DNA from: Taibaiella chishuiensis
GTDB taxonomy: Bacteria > Bacteroidota > Bacteroidia > Chitinophagales > Chitinophagaceae
Direction: 5' to 3'
Assembly: GCF_003014535.1 (NCBI RefSeq)
Contig: NZ_PYGD01000013.1
Coordinates: 62,001-126,000, forward strand
Length of the DNA: 64,000 nucleotides
Shown: positions 52,330-61,138 of the stretch, piece by piece
How positions within the stretch are numbered: position 1 is the first letter of the stretch
Layout of the letters: each line of letters begins with the position of its first letter
Made by a program: the position numbers and the translations under genes
Notes under the pieces: model-generated
What the model was told of the DNA's origin: nothing
What the model saw: only the letters and a program-made list of their open reading frames with translations
Databases searched by the model: none

Positions 52330-54399
52330 TTAAACAGTAGCCCCAGCAGGTACTTCGCCTGCTGTGGCTTTTGTACGGCCTTTGCGGAACATCAAAACCG
52401 TTTCGAGGACCAGGCATAACAGCGCGATCACAACGCCGATCTTCCAGAGCGGGAAAGGCGTACGGGCGCTGTTCCATCCCTGTTGCGCCACGATACGGTC
52501 GTTGAGCCAATGCACTTCGGCAGGCTTCAATGCCTGCTCGATATCGCTTTTGCCGGCATAGTCCAGCAGCGACTCGGCGCGGTTGGCGTTTAGCGCTATC
52601 AATACCGTATCGGCGCTGGCTTCGTTGCTGAGCGTATAGAAGCCCGCATCCTTAGCCGTATTACCGGCAAACACCTCTACCCCGGCCCCGGCAGGCCTTT
52701 GGGCGGGTATCGCATCGAAACCCGCACGGCGCAGGTGCCATACCTTACGCTGGTCGTTGCCGCTTACCGGCAGCCACAAAGGACGGTTGCTGCCTACGGC
52801 TACCGCATAGGTATTATTGCCGCCATGCTGCACGGCCATTTTATACAATACGGGCACAAAGAAATAACTCAAAGCAAAGTTGGAAGAACGGTCGTCGAGC
52901 GCCGTGGCACAGAGATACAGTTTACCCTGCTGCAGGCTGTACTGCGCCAGGAAAGGCCTGCCGTCCCTGAAGCTCATCAGCGCCTGCTGGTTGGCCACAA
53001 CCGAAGCCTCTACCGGGTACCGGCTCAGGGCAAGCGGCAGCTGTACATTGTCCGGCACCTTTTCGAACAGGTCCTGCAGTAAGGGATGGGCCTGCTGCAA
53101 CGTAACCACTTGTTGCCGCGCGGTATCCAGCGGTCCGAAGGTAATATCCCCCCAGGCTTTCAGCGATTGGTTGAAGCCGTTGATATCGGTAATGCGCCCC
53201 GGGAACATCAGGATATTCTGACCGCGCTCCAGGGCCTCCTTTACCGCATCACGCAGGGCCGGTGTAATCGTATTACAGTTTTGCAGTACAATAAGGCTGT
53301 ACTGTTTCCATTCGTCTTTTTTTAGCGCCTGGGTCTGCTCGGCCACCACACGGAAACCCTCGTTGGTCTTAAAGGCTGCTTGCAGATAAGGATTAATCAC
53401 ATCGCCGGTTACCACCAGCACCGACAGGTTGGGCGCCGTGCGCGCTGCAATACGGAAGGTATCGTCGAAGCTGAGCGGGTGGTCCTGCAGGGCAATGGCG
53501 ATGTCCTGCCAGCCGGCGCCGTTAAGCTGTAAAGCCAGGGTGTCGGTATGCAGGGTGTCCTTGCCCATATCGATGGCGCTTACCGCGCGCACCTGGTTAC
53601 CCACGGTTACCTGCAGGTTGCTGCGTTGTTCGCGGGGGGCGCCGCTTTGTTTTACGTTTACCACCAGCGCATTGGGCTGGCGGGTATCCAGCGAGGGCGA
53701 AAGGAAGTAAGCCGTATCGATATAAAGATTGGATGCCTTAGCGGCCTGGAAAGGATACAGGTATAAACGGGTATGTGCGGGCCAGCTGAGTTTGTCGCCC
53801 CCGGCCGCAAAGGTAGACCGTTGCAGGTCGGTAAAGAGGTAGACATCCCAGCGTTCGTTGCTCTCGTTGCCCTGGGCGGCGCTGATACTGCCGGCCACCT
53901 GTTTGAGCGATGCATTTTTCGATACGGGTACAATACCGTCCAGGGCCTGTAATGCTTCATTGCGCAGCATAGGCCTCGTTGCCGCCAGTTTATCATTGCT
54001 CAGCAACAGGAAACGGCGCTCGTTGCCCGCAGCCTGTATCAATTGACGGGCCTTGTTACGGGCCTGCTGCAAGAGTTTTTCCTGGCCTTCGCCCAGGGTC
54101 ATACTGTAAGAGTTGTCGATATAGATAACGGTAACGGTAGCCCGGGCCTCCTTATCGGCGCCGCCCATATAAGGCTGCGCAAATGCAAGGATCAATGCGG
54201 CAAGAAACAGGAGACGCAGAGCCAGCAGCCTGCGGTCCCTGAGCTGAGACTGTCTTTTGGTCGATAATTGGATATTGCGCAGGAAATGGGTATCGGGAAA
54301 AAGCACCCGTTTGTACCGGCGCAGGTTAAACAGGTGGATCAGCACCGGGATAACCAAAGCCACGGCAGCCAGCAGGAAGAGGGGAAATAAAAAGCCCAT
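52330..54399 (-). CDS. BatA-domain / VWA-like membrane protein
   Basis: A 689-residue protein. The N-terminal two membrane spans (about 6-26 and 56-76) with HLFNLRRYKRVLFPDTHFLR between them are the BatA (aerotolerance regulator) N-terminal domain. A von Willebrand factor A-like domain follows, with the metal-site start VIYIDNSYSMTLGEG. A long periplasmic beta-rich region comes next, and a C-terminal span (about 655-675) ends before a basic tail. Related proteins lie in Bat/MoxR operons, but no MoxR ATPase is next to this one. A box 4 nt before the start suggests a leaderless mRNA. Confidence 0.83.
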   Translation of the reverse strand: MGFLFPLFLLAAVALVIPVLIHLFNLRRYKRVLFPDTHFLRNIQLSTKRQSQLRDRRLLALRLLFLAALILAFAQPYMGGADKEARATVTVIYIDNSYSMTLGEGQEKLLQQARNKARQLIQAAGNERRFLLLSNDKLAATRPMLRNEALQALDGIVPVSKNASLKQVAGSISAAQGNESNERWDVYLFTDLQRSTFAAGGDKLSWPAHTRLYLYPFQAAKASNLYIDTAYFLSPSLDTRQPNALVVNVKQSGAPREQRSNLQVTVGNQVRAVSAIDMGKDTLHTDTLALQLNGAGWQDIAIALQDHPLSFDDTFRIAARTAPNLSVLVVTGDVINPYLQAAFKTNEGFRVVAEQTQALKKDEWKQYSLIVLQNCNTITPALRDAVKEALERGQNILMFPGRITDINGFNQSLKAWGDITFGPLDTARQQVVTLQQAHPLLQDLFEKVPDNVQLPLALSRYPVEASVVANQQALMSFRDGRPFLAQYSLQQGKLYLCATALDDRSSNFALSYFFVPVLYKMAVQHGGNNTYAVAVGSNRPLWLPVSGNDQRKVWHLRRAGFDAIPAQRPAGAGVEVFAGNTAKDAGFYTLSNEASADTVLIALNANRAESLLDYAGKSDIEQALKPAEVHWLNDRIVAQQGWNSARTPFPLWKIGVVIALLCLVLETVLMFRKGRTKATAGEVPAGATV

Positions 54400-54403
54400 A
54401 GAG

Positions 54404-54411
54404 CGAAAGTA
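54404..54411 (-). promoter_or_regulatory. Candidate -7 box for the BatA-like gene
   Basis: TACTTTCG on the minus strand, one base off TAnnTTTG, ends 4 nt before the ATG at 54399. Confidence 0.4.
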
Positions 54412-54484
54412 ATGAAAATAAAGGTTTCCGGAAACGCGCTATGGGCTGTAAATAAGATTAGTTGCAGCAGATGCCGCAAAGCCT

Positions 54485-55438
54485 TTAGGGCTGTGCAGTT
54501 TGGCTGGCTTTGGCAGCTGCACGGCCGGCTTCTACTGTTTTGCGCTGCTCCTGCCCGATCTTAATATCGGCCAGGAATGGCTGGATCTCTTTTTCAAGCG
54601 CTTCTACGCTGAAATTATTAACGGTTGCATTTTCGATCTGGTTGCGCCAGGGCCTGCGGCTGCCGAAGGGGTAAGCGCCGAAAACGACCACCGGCGTGCC
54701 TTTCGCCGCCAGTTTATTATCCTGGAGTATCCATTGCTGCGCCCAGCTATACATCCACTCGGCATCATAAGCAAACATACGCAGGCAGGAGTGCGAAGCC
54801 GGGTAACCCGGTAAGGCATACTGGTGCCAGCCTACCCCTTCCCGGTTCTCGATATTGAAATTCCATTTCAGCTTCCACTCGTCGTCTACAGTACTGATTG
54901 TTTCGCGGGCCTTCCAGTTGGTATGGAACAGCCCGGTAGGCGTTTTATGGATCTTGCTGCCCATACTGGTGGGGCCCCAGTATACCTGCCTGCCCTGCTC
55001 GTAGGCTGCAAAGGCCTGTATAGCGTAGGAAAATACCACGATCTTATCGACATCGGCCAGCAGGCTTACCGACTGCGGGAATGGGCTGTACGCCGCGATA
55101 TCGGCCATAAAGGTATCCGGTATGATCAGCGTATCCTGGTTGGGCATGTGCCCTTCGTCTACCCGGTTAAGCGCATAGATAATACGTTGCTGGTCCTTAT
55201 TGTATTGTTTTTTAAGCGCAGCAGCAGCGCCTTTTATCCCTTTGATGGGGTAAGCCGTATAGGCCAGCGTTACAGGCGGTGGTGGGGGCGGCTCATTTTT
55301 GGCTGCGGGCTGCTGTTGGGCTGCAGCGGTATCTTTCGCGGCTGTTTTTTTATCCGGGGCAGCATCGGGACCGGCACATTGGCTGAAGAATAACATGCCT
55401 GCGGAGGCAAGCATTATACGGGTAGAATTTCTAAGCAT
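54485..55438 (-). CDS. L,D-transpeptidase (YkuD family) lipoprotein
   Basis: A 317-residue protein with a lipoprotein signal (LFFSQC, cysteine near residue 21) and a proline-rich linker (about 45-58). The catalytic YkuD motif is GYPASHSCLRMFAYDAEW, with histidine and nucleophile cysteine near residue 216. L,D-transpeptidases form 3-3 cross-links in peptidoglycan or attach proteins to it, in the periplasm. The C-terminal ~60 residues are helical and end in an alanine-rich tail. The BatA-like gene follows 85 bp downstream. Confidence 0.86.
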   Translation of the reverse strand: MLRNSTRIMLASAGMLFFSQCAGPDAAPDKKTAAKDTAAAQQQPAAKNEPPPPPPVTLAYTAYPIKGIKGAAAALKKQYNKDQQRIIYALNRVDEGHMPNQDTLIIPDTFMADIAAYSPFPQSVSLLADVDKIVVFSYAIQAFAAYEQGRQVYWGPTSMGSKIHKTPTGLFHTNWKARETISTVDDEWKLKWNFNIENREGVGWHQYALPGYPASHSCLRMFAYDAEWMYSWAQQWILQDNKLAAKGTPVVVFGAYPFGSRRPWRNQIENATVNNFSVEALEKEIQPFLADIKIGQEQRKTVEAGRAAAKASQTAQP

Positions 55439-55969
55439 TTTCGGATAGGGATAAAATAAGCCTTAAGATAATTTCTTTTTCCGGCACGGCAAAGTAAGGG
55501 TATAGACAGAACAATATAAAATCTTTATCCTTATTTAAATGAGGCATAATAAACAGGTCTGCCTATCCCAAAAGGCAATGGATCCGGAACTGCCGGCCTT
55601 GGAAAAAAACATATATTTTTCGGCGAAAAAAAGGCAAAAAATGCTACCATAAAACAAAACACAATAAATTTAATTTATAAAAAATTGATTTAAGTAACGA
55701 CTACGAGATTTTGACCCACTTTAGATTTTAACAAATGTTAACTAATGCCTAATTTTTTTTACAATTAGAGTTATGGCCGAGAATTTCAAGTAGAATTGCG
55801 CAAGTTTTCAGACCAAACATCCTCAAACAGGACAAAACCCAAGATTGGATATACTTTTTTTCTATACTAAAAAAGTGTAATAATATAAAATAATTCGTTA
55901 TTTTGTATTGCCAATTCACAACCTGCCGTATCACCATCATTTGTTAACATGTAAACACCCCTTGTTGCG
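55439..55969. other. AT-rich intergenic region of 531 bp
   Basis: The longest non-coding stretch in the window and clearly more AT-rich than its surroundings. No gene is supported. It separates divergent genes (L,D-transpeptidase and the GNAT-like gene). It carries two palindromes built on TGTTAAC (55728-55741 and 55942-55949) and a TATTTTG element at 55899-55905. Confidence 0.6.
55728..55741. promoter_or_regulatory. Candidate operator palindrome
   Basis: TTAACA-AA-TGTTAA is a perfect 6-2-6 palindrome. A second TGTTAAC-based palindrome lies at 55942-55949, about 20 bp before the GTG start of the next gene. No factor is identified. Confidence 0.3.
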
Positions 55970-56794
55970 GTGATAGGAAACCCGTTAAATAAAGATCGGC
56001 CGGAAGTGCGATTAAGAGCATTCCGGGCCGTGGATGATCCGGAAGCATGTCTCAAATTCGCGGAAGGGCATATGCATGTACTGACCAGCTTTGGGATCGA
56101 AAAAATAACCTCCTCCAGGAATGAATGGCTCAGTAACCCTGCGGCGTTCGTGATCATCGTGGAATCGCTCGACAAAGAAAAAGTATATGGCGGCGCCAGG
56201 ATCCACGTTGCAGGCGGCAGCCAGCCGCTCCCGCTCGAAGACGCCACGGGCCTTATGGACCCCAGGGTGCACGAACTGGTATACCGCGAAGGCCTGTACG
56301 GCACCGGCGAAGGCTGTGGCCTCTGGAACTCGCGCGAAATTGCCGGGTATGGTATCGGTAGTATCTTCCTGTCGCGTGCCGGCGTTGCTATAGCGCAACA
56401 ACTTAAGCTGAGGTCCCTCTTTGCACTTTGTGCACCCTATACCGTTAAACTGGCAGAGAATATCGGGTACCGCATCGAAAAACGGCTCGGTAATAACGGC
56501 ACTTTCTACTATCCCAAAATAGACCTGCTGGCCACCTCCATGATCTACGAAGACCTGGATGGGTTGAGCACTGCAGCCGAAGAGGATCGCAAGTCCATCC
56601 TGTATCTCCGCAACAACCTCAATACCGTACGCTGCGAAATACTGCGTAAAAAGGAGATCGTGATCCATTATGAACTGGAAATACCGAACCTCGACCGCTG
56701 GAGCCTGCCCGATACCATCAATACCATGCAACAAAACTACCGCCAACGCAGGCTGCCCGCCATCCACCTCTGGACGCCCTGCGCAGCCATATAA
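55970..56794 (+). CDS. GNAT-like acyltransferase fold protein, uncharacterised
   Basis: A 274-residue protein starting with GTG; an in-frame stop 15 nt upstream and no ATG leave this as the best start. The middle shows GNAT-like features: VYGGARIHVAG (strand 4), the segment SREIAGYGIGSIFLSRAGVAIAQQLKLRSLFALC with a helix typical of acyl-CoA or acyl-carrier binding, and ENIGYRIEKRLG near the end of the fold. The last ~70 residues have no match I know. The layout recalls N-acyl amino acid or autoinducer synthases, but this is only a resemblance. A methyltransferase gene follows after 35 bp. Confidence 0.6.
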   Translation: MIGNPLNKDRPEVRLRAFRAVDDPEACLKFAEGHMHVLTSFGIEKITSSRNEWLSNPAAFVIIVESLDKEKVYGGARIHVAGGSQPLPLEDATGLMDPRVHELVYREGLYGTGEGCGLWNSREIAGYGIGSIFLSRAGVAIAQQLKLRSLFALCAPYTVKLAENIGYRIEKRLGNNGTFYYPKIDLLATSMIYEDLDGLSTAAEEDRKSILYLRNNLNTVRCEILRKKEIVIHYELEIPNLDRWSLPDTINTMQQNYRQRRLPAIHLWTPCAAI

Positions 56795-56829
56795 CAGAAC
56801 TTCGAGTAACCACCAAAACCAACGACCAT

Positions 56830-57594
56830 ATGCCAGAACCATTGTACAACATGGACTATCTGGAGCAGACCACCCGACTGCTCAAAAATCTGAAACAAAC
56901 CTCCTACCAACCCTTTGCCGGTCTCGACAGCGGTACCATAGCCGATATCGGTTGCGGCACCGGCGCCGATGCCCTTAACCTGCTGAAAATGCTGGAAGGT
57001 AAAGTAGCTATACTTGGCATCGACCATGACGAGCTGATGATCGGTAAGGCACAAAGCGATGCCAACGGGCAGACAGGCATCCGCTTCGAAACCGGCGACG
57101 CCACCAACCTTAACCTGGGCGACGCCAGCCTGGCCGGGATCCGCGCCGAACGCCTGATCCAGCATATTGCCGCACCCGAACAGGCTTATGCAGAATTTTA
57201 CCGCGTACTGCAACCCGGCGCACCTGTCGTGATCGTAGAAACCGACTGGAACAGCATTACCTTCTACAACGGCGATGCCGGTACCGCCCACACCCTGAAC
57301 CGCTACCTGACCCAGGAAAACGTAAACAACGGGCTGGCCGCCGCCAATGTGATCAAAAACCTGCAGGAAGCCGGCTTCCGCGATATTAACCTCGAAATAT
57401 TCCCCTTCAGCTCCCGCTCGCTCGACCAGGTAGTAGCCATACTCCGCATCGATTATGCCCTGCAGCAAATGCAGGTACGGGGGCACATCAGCACCGAAGT
57501 ATACGATACTTTTCTTACCGCCTTGCGTGATGCCGATCAAAATCGTTATTTTGCCTGCACAATCAATCTGGTTGTTGCCTCTGCGACAAAATAA
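56830..57594 (+). CDS. Class I SAM-dependent methyltransferase
   Basis: A 254-residue methyltransferase. SAM motif I is IADIGCGTGADALNLLKML near residue 36, the acidic motif II residue is in ILGIDHDELMIGKA, and the motif III region reads FETGDATNLNLGDASL. The pattern AERLIQHIAAPEQAYAEFYRVLQPG is typical of small-molecule methyltransferases of the UbiE/COQ5 type. It lies 35 bp after the GNAT-like gene and only 9 bp before the histidine kinase gene, so the three look like one operon. The substrate is unknown. Confidence 0.82.
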   Translation: MPEPLYNMDYLEQTTRLLKNLKQTSYQPFAGLDSGTIADIGCGTGADALNLLKMLEGKVAILGIDHDELMIGKAQSDANGQTGIRFETGDATNLNLGDASLAGIRAERLIQHIAAPEQAYAEFYRVLQPGAPVVIVETDWNSITFYNGDAGTAHTLNRYLTQENVNNGLAAANVIKNLQEAGFRDINLEIFPFSSRSLDQVVAILRIDYALQQMQVRGHISTEVYDTFLTALRDADQNRYFACTINLVVASATK

Positions 57595-57603
57595 GTTTAC
57601 ATC

Positions 57604-59739
57604 ATGCTCAAAAAAATGCTGCTGCTGGCCTGCCTTATACTGCTGCGGGCCAGCAGCTTCGGACAGGTCATTGTTCTGGATTCCTCCTCCCACCAACTCA
57701 TTGGCCGGTCGCTGCAGATCTACCAGTCCGTACAACCGCTCACACTCGACAGCGCCCGCCTGCGTGCTTTTACCCCATCTACCGCCCAGGTGCCCAACCT
57801 GGGTATTAGCGAGCACGAGATCTGGGTGCGGTTTACCCTGTATAATCAAGGTCCGCAACGCGAATATGTACTCGATGTAGCCAACACCAACCTCAGCAGC
57901 GTGGAGCTGTTCTATACCGATAAACAGGGCCAGCGTGTAAGCACACTGATCGATAAGCGCCAGCCCTTCTCTTTACGTTCCTACAAAGACCCCAACTACC
58001 TGTTCGACCTCTATATCAAGCAGGGCGAGCAACAGGAGTATTACCTGAAGATCAAAAGCGATATGCCGATCTTCCTGCCGGTTTATATCAATCACCCGCA
58101 ACAGCAAATGATCCGCTCCTCCAAAGAGTACCTGTTCTTTGGCCTGTATTCCGGTATCGTGCTGATCATGGTGGTATATAACTTCTTTCTTTTCGTTTCG
58201 ATCAAAGACCGCAGCTATCTCTATTATGTAATCTATGTACTGGGTGTAGGCCTTACCCAGATCAGCCTCAAGGGCTTTGGCTTCCAATTCCTGTGGCCCG
58301 GCCTGCCCGGCTTTGAGCATATCTGTGTGGTCCTCTTTGCCTGTATCAGCAGCATTATGGCCTTGTTGTTCACGCGGCGGTTTCTCGATGTGCCCCAGGC
58401 TTTTCCGCGTATCAACCGGTTGCTATTGCTTTTTGCCTGCCTGTTCCTGCTCAGCCTGGTGTTGCTTGCCTTTGGCGAATATGGCCCAGCCTTCCAGATC
58501 ATGCAATCGGCTACCACCATTTCCTCCGTAGGCGTACTCATTTCTGCCTCTTATATCGTTGCTAAAAATCCGAAGGTATCCTCGGCACGCTACTTTATCA
58601 TTGCCTGGTCGATCCTGATCATCGGCGGACTGGTGTTCCTGCTCAAGGATTTCAGTGTACTGCCCTATAATACCTTTACCAATTATGCGGTACAGATATC
58701 GACTGCCGTCGAAATGGCCCTGCTGTCTTTCGGTCTGGCCAACAGGATCAATATCCTGAAAAAGGAAAAGGACGAATCGCGCCAAGCCGCCCTTACCGTG
58801 GCCCGCGAGAACAGCCGCATTATTAAAGAGCAGAATATTATCCTGGAACAAAAGGTAAAAGCCCGTACGGAAGAGTTGCAACAGAAAAATGAAACGATCA
58901 ATAACACGCTCGACGACCTGAAACAAACCCAGTCGCAACTGGTAGAATATGAAAAGATGGCCTCGCTGGGTCAGCTTACGGCCGGTATTGCCCACGAGAT
59001 CAATAACCCCATCAATTTCGTAACCTCCAACATAGCACCGCTGAAAAGGGATGTGGACATCCTGCTTGATTTTATCAACAGGCTGGAATTGCTCAACTTC
59101 AGCGACCTGCCCGAAAACGAGAAAAGAACCGCTATCGACGACTTTAAAGAGGATCAGGACTTCGACTACCTGAAAACCGAGATCAACTACCTGCTGAAAG
59201 GCATAGCGGACGGAGCTTCGCGTACAGCGGAGATTATCAAGAGCCTGCGCATCTTCTCCAGGCTGGACGAAGACGCCCTGAAACCCGCCGACCTGAACGA
59301 AGGCCTGGAATCGACCGTGGTGATCCTGAACAGTGCGCTTTCGCAGCTTCAGGTCGTTAAAAACTATGGCCCGATACCCGCCATTAACTGTTACCCCGGT
59401 AAGCTTAACCAGATCTTCCTGAATATTATTTCCAACGCCATTTATGCGGTGCAGGAAAAATTCGGAAATAAGCCCGGCGGGCAAATCAAACTGACGACAT
59501 ATAAAGAAAACAAAAATATACATATCGTTATAGAAGATAACGGAACGGGTATGACAGAAGCAACCCGCAAGAAGATATTCGAACCGTTCTTTACCACGAA
59601 AGATGTGGGCCAGGGAACCGGTCTGGGCATGTCCATTGCTTTTAACATTATTTTAAAACACAATGGGCACATTAATATCAGCTCAGAATTGGGAAAAGGC
59701 TCTATATTTACGATACAAATCCCTGATAATCTTTCCTGA
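57604..59739 (+). CDS. 7TM-DISM sensor histidine kinase
   Basis: A 711-residue kinase. A signal peptide (1-20) is followed by a periplasmic 7TMR-DISMED2 domain (about 40-175; IWVRFTLYNQGPQREYVLDV). Seven membrane spans (about 180-390) of the 7TMR-DISM type come next, then a coiled coil (about 395-455) and the kinase core. The H-box is TAGIAHEINNPINFV with histidine near 462, the N-box is LNIISNAIYAVQ, and the G-boxes are EDNGTGMTEATR and GQGTGLGMS. DISMED2 domains are thought to bind carbohydrates or other small ligands. A response regulator follows after 138 bp and could be the partner. Confidence 0.9.
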   Translation: MLKKMLLLACLILLRASSFGQVIVLDSSSHQLIGRSLQIYQSVQPLTLDSARLRAFTPSTAQVPNLGISEHEIWVRFTLYNQGPQREYVLDVANTNLSSVELFYTDKQGQRVSTLIDKRQPFSLRSYKDPNYLFDLYIKQGEQQEYYLKIKSDMPIFLPVYINHPQQQMIRSSKEYLFFGLYSGIVLIMVVYNFFLFVSIKDRSYLYYVIYVLGVGLTQISLKGFGFQFLWPGLPGFEHICVVLFACISSIMALLFTRRFLDVPQAFPRINRLLLLFACLFLLSLVLLAFGEYGPAFQIMQSATTISSVGVLISASYIVAKNPKVSSARYFIIAWSILIIGGLVFLLKDFSVLPYNTFTNYAVQISTAVEMALLSFGLANRINILKKEKDESRQAALTVARENSRIIKEQNIILEQKVKARTEELQQKNETINNTLDDLKQTQSQLVEYEKMASLGQLTAGIAHEINNPINFVTSNIAPLKRDVDILLDFINRLELLNFSDLPENEKRTAIDDFKEDQDFDYLKTEINYLLKGIADGASRTAEIIKSLRIFSRLDEDALKPADLNEGLESTVVILNSALSQLQVVKNYGPIPAINCYPGKLNQIFLNIISNAIYAVQEKFGNKPGGQIKLTTYKENKNIHIVIEDNGTGMTEATRKKIFEPFFTTKDVGQGTGLGMSIAFNIILKHNGHINISSELGKGSIFTIQIPDNLS

Positions 59740-59877
59740 TCAATTTGCGCTTTTTAACATTTTCAGGTATATGTCCTTAACGAAAAAGTATACTGAAGCC
59801 GTCATTTACAACAGGAAAGGTATTACCTTTACATTAAAATAAAAGTCCAACCTTCTGGTTAATTTAAATATCTGAAC

Positions 59878-60342
59878 ATGGCCACCAAAGAGATCTCAGT
59901 TTTGTACGTTGATGATGAAGAAAACAACCTCCTTTCTTTCAAAGCTACTTTTAGGCTGAAGTACAATGTATTTACAGCGATCAGTGGTGAAAAAGCGTTG
60001 GAAATCATTGATAATAACGAAATACACGTTATCATCACAGACCAGCGTATGCCTACTATGACCGGCGTGGAGTTCCTGGAAAAAGTAATTGAAAAGAACA
60101 GCGACATCACCAGGATCCTGCTGACGGGTTTTGCGGATATGGGCGCAGTGGTAGACGCCATCAATAAAGGAAAAATATTCCATTACCTGACTAAACCCTG
60201 GGTAGAAGAAGAGTTGGACCTGACCATGCAGAAAGCCTACGAAATCTACCGCGAGAAAAAGAAAATTACACAGATGAACGATAAGCTGGCGTTGTCCAAC
60301 TCCCAGTTGGAATTCCTGCTCCGGCAGAAGTTACTTTCCTGA
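59878..60342 (+). CDS. Single-domain response regulator
   Basis: A 154-residue receiver domain with a short C-terminal coiled coil and no output domain. The acidic pocket is LYVDDEENN, the phospho-acceptor aspartate is in IITDQRMPTMTG (about 54), the threonine is in ILLTGFAD, and the lysine is in YLTKPW. The DQRMP and GFAD sequences are typical of receivers linked to RpfG-like or hybrid kinase systems. The C-terminal ~30 residues form a helix rich in lysine, glutamine and leucine. It is the likely target of the kinase upstream. Confidence 0.88.
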   Translation: MATKEISVLYVDDEENNLLSFKATFRLKYNVFTAISGEKALEIIDNNEIHVIITDQRMPTMTGVEFLEKVIEKNSDITRILLTGFADMGAVVDAINKGKIFHYLTKPWVEEELDLTMQKAYEIYREKKKITQMNDKLALSNSQLEFLLRQKLLS

Positions 60343-60360
60343 TCATCGATAAAACGTATA

Positions 60361-60393
60361 AAAAAATAGCAGCTTACCCAGCTGCTATTTTTT
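60361..60393. terminator. Terminator after the response regulator gene
   Basis: A 13-bp stem (60361-60373 with 60381-60393) with a 7-nt loop has A- and T-runs on both sides. It can also serve the convergent minus-strand gene ending at 60421. Confidence 0.88.
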
Positions 60394-60420
60394 TCATATA
60401 CCGCCGAAATAGCCCGGTTT

Positions 60421-60735
60421 TTATAACGCCACTTGCTGCCTGACCAGCACATTGCCATTACTTTTATCGACTACAGAGAGCCAACAAGCGCTGTCGTTGA
60501 CCAGCGAGAGATTAACGATCGTTTTATTTTGGCCCTTATTGACCGGCCAATGGCCATGAAGCAGAATTTTTCCGCTCTTGTCGCTTACCGCATAATCCAA
60601 AGCGCCGATATCTTCGTAATTATCAAGGACAAGATGGATAAGCCGGGAAACACTATGGGTACTGACCTGGAGCGCAGGCGATGAAATGGCCGGGCACGGA
60701 GCCGTGCAATCGGGTTGAGAACTTTGACTATACAC
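60421..60735 (-). CDS. Small hypothetical protein
   Basis: A 104-codon frame starting at GTG 60735, with an in-frame stop 6 nt upstream. No signal peptide or membrane span. The C-terminal ~60 residues (DYAVSDKSGKILLHGHWPV to SVVDKSNGNVLVRQQVAL) have the strand pattern of a small beta-sandwich, somewhat like a T9SS type A sorting domain, but without a secreted cargo. Codon use fits its neighbours moderately. It could be a real small gene or a decayed remnant. An exact -7 box lies about 143 nt upstream. Confidence 0.4.
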   Translation of the reverse strand: MYSQSSQPDCTAPCPAISSPALQVSTHSVSRLIHLVLDNYEDIGALDYAVSDKSGKILLHGHWPVNKGQNKTIVNLSLVNDSACWLSVVDKSNGNVLVRQQVAL

Positions 60736-60878
60736 TATTTATATAATAATAAAATTTATACCTATAAAGGTCTGGATTGTTGTCAACTTAATCGCGGTAA
60801 GTCTGTTATTTTGCAGATTGCAGCACGTAGCTGGTGCAACAACCGCTGTGGGTGGCCCTGAAGAGGCCTGCGATAACG

Positions 60879-60886
60879 CAAAGATA
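60879..60886 (-). promoter_or_regulatory. Candidate -7 box, minus strand
   Basis: TATCTTTG reads in the direction of the small hypothetical gene at 60421-60735. It is an exact consensus match but 143 nt from that start codon. Confidence 0.3.
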
Positions 60887-61023
60887 AAAAGATTGGTGGG
60901 TATTTTGTACCTGCAAAGGTGAATTATTGTAGCAACAACTATCAGGCAACCCTGTTATAGTTAACGCTGCCTTAATATAATTTACCTATTTTGAAGATAA
61001 TAACACGGTATGCTTATAAATAG

Positions 61024-61031
61024 TATTTTTG
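61024..61031 (+). promoter_or_regulatory. Candidate -7 box for the XRE regulator gene
   Basis: TATTTTTG matches TAnnTTTG exactly and lies 107 nt before the ATG at 61139. Confidence 0.35.
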
Positions 61032-61138
61032 TTTTTTATAAACCCTGCTGACCGGATCATTTTCGCCCGGTAAAAGATGTGTACCTATCCGCAACAGCAG
61101 ATATTTGATCCAAACAATAAGCCATAGAATAATACCCA

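Larger units (their letters stand above)
60736..61138. other. Intergenic region of 403 bp between divergent genes
   Basis: No open reading frame is supported. It contains TATCTTTG on the minus strand at 60879-60886 and TATTTTTG on the plus strand at 61024-61031. Between about 60800 and 60960 there is a GC-richer patch that could be transcribed without coding. Confidence 0.5.

Noticed and set aside
55846-55876. A/T-only stem-loop resembling a terminator
   Set aside because: The stem is nearly all A-T pairs and lies between divergent genes where no terminator is expected.
60800-60960. TPP- or cobalamin-type riboswitch upstream of the XRE gene
   Set aside because: The conserved core sequences of these riboswitches are not present.
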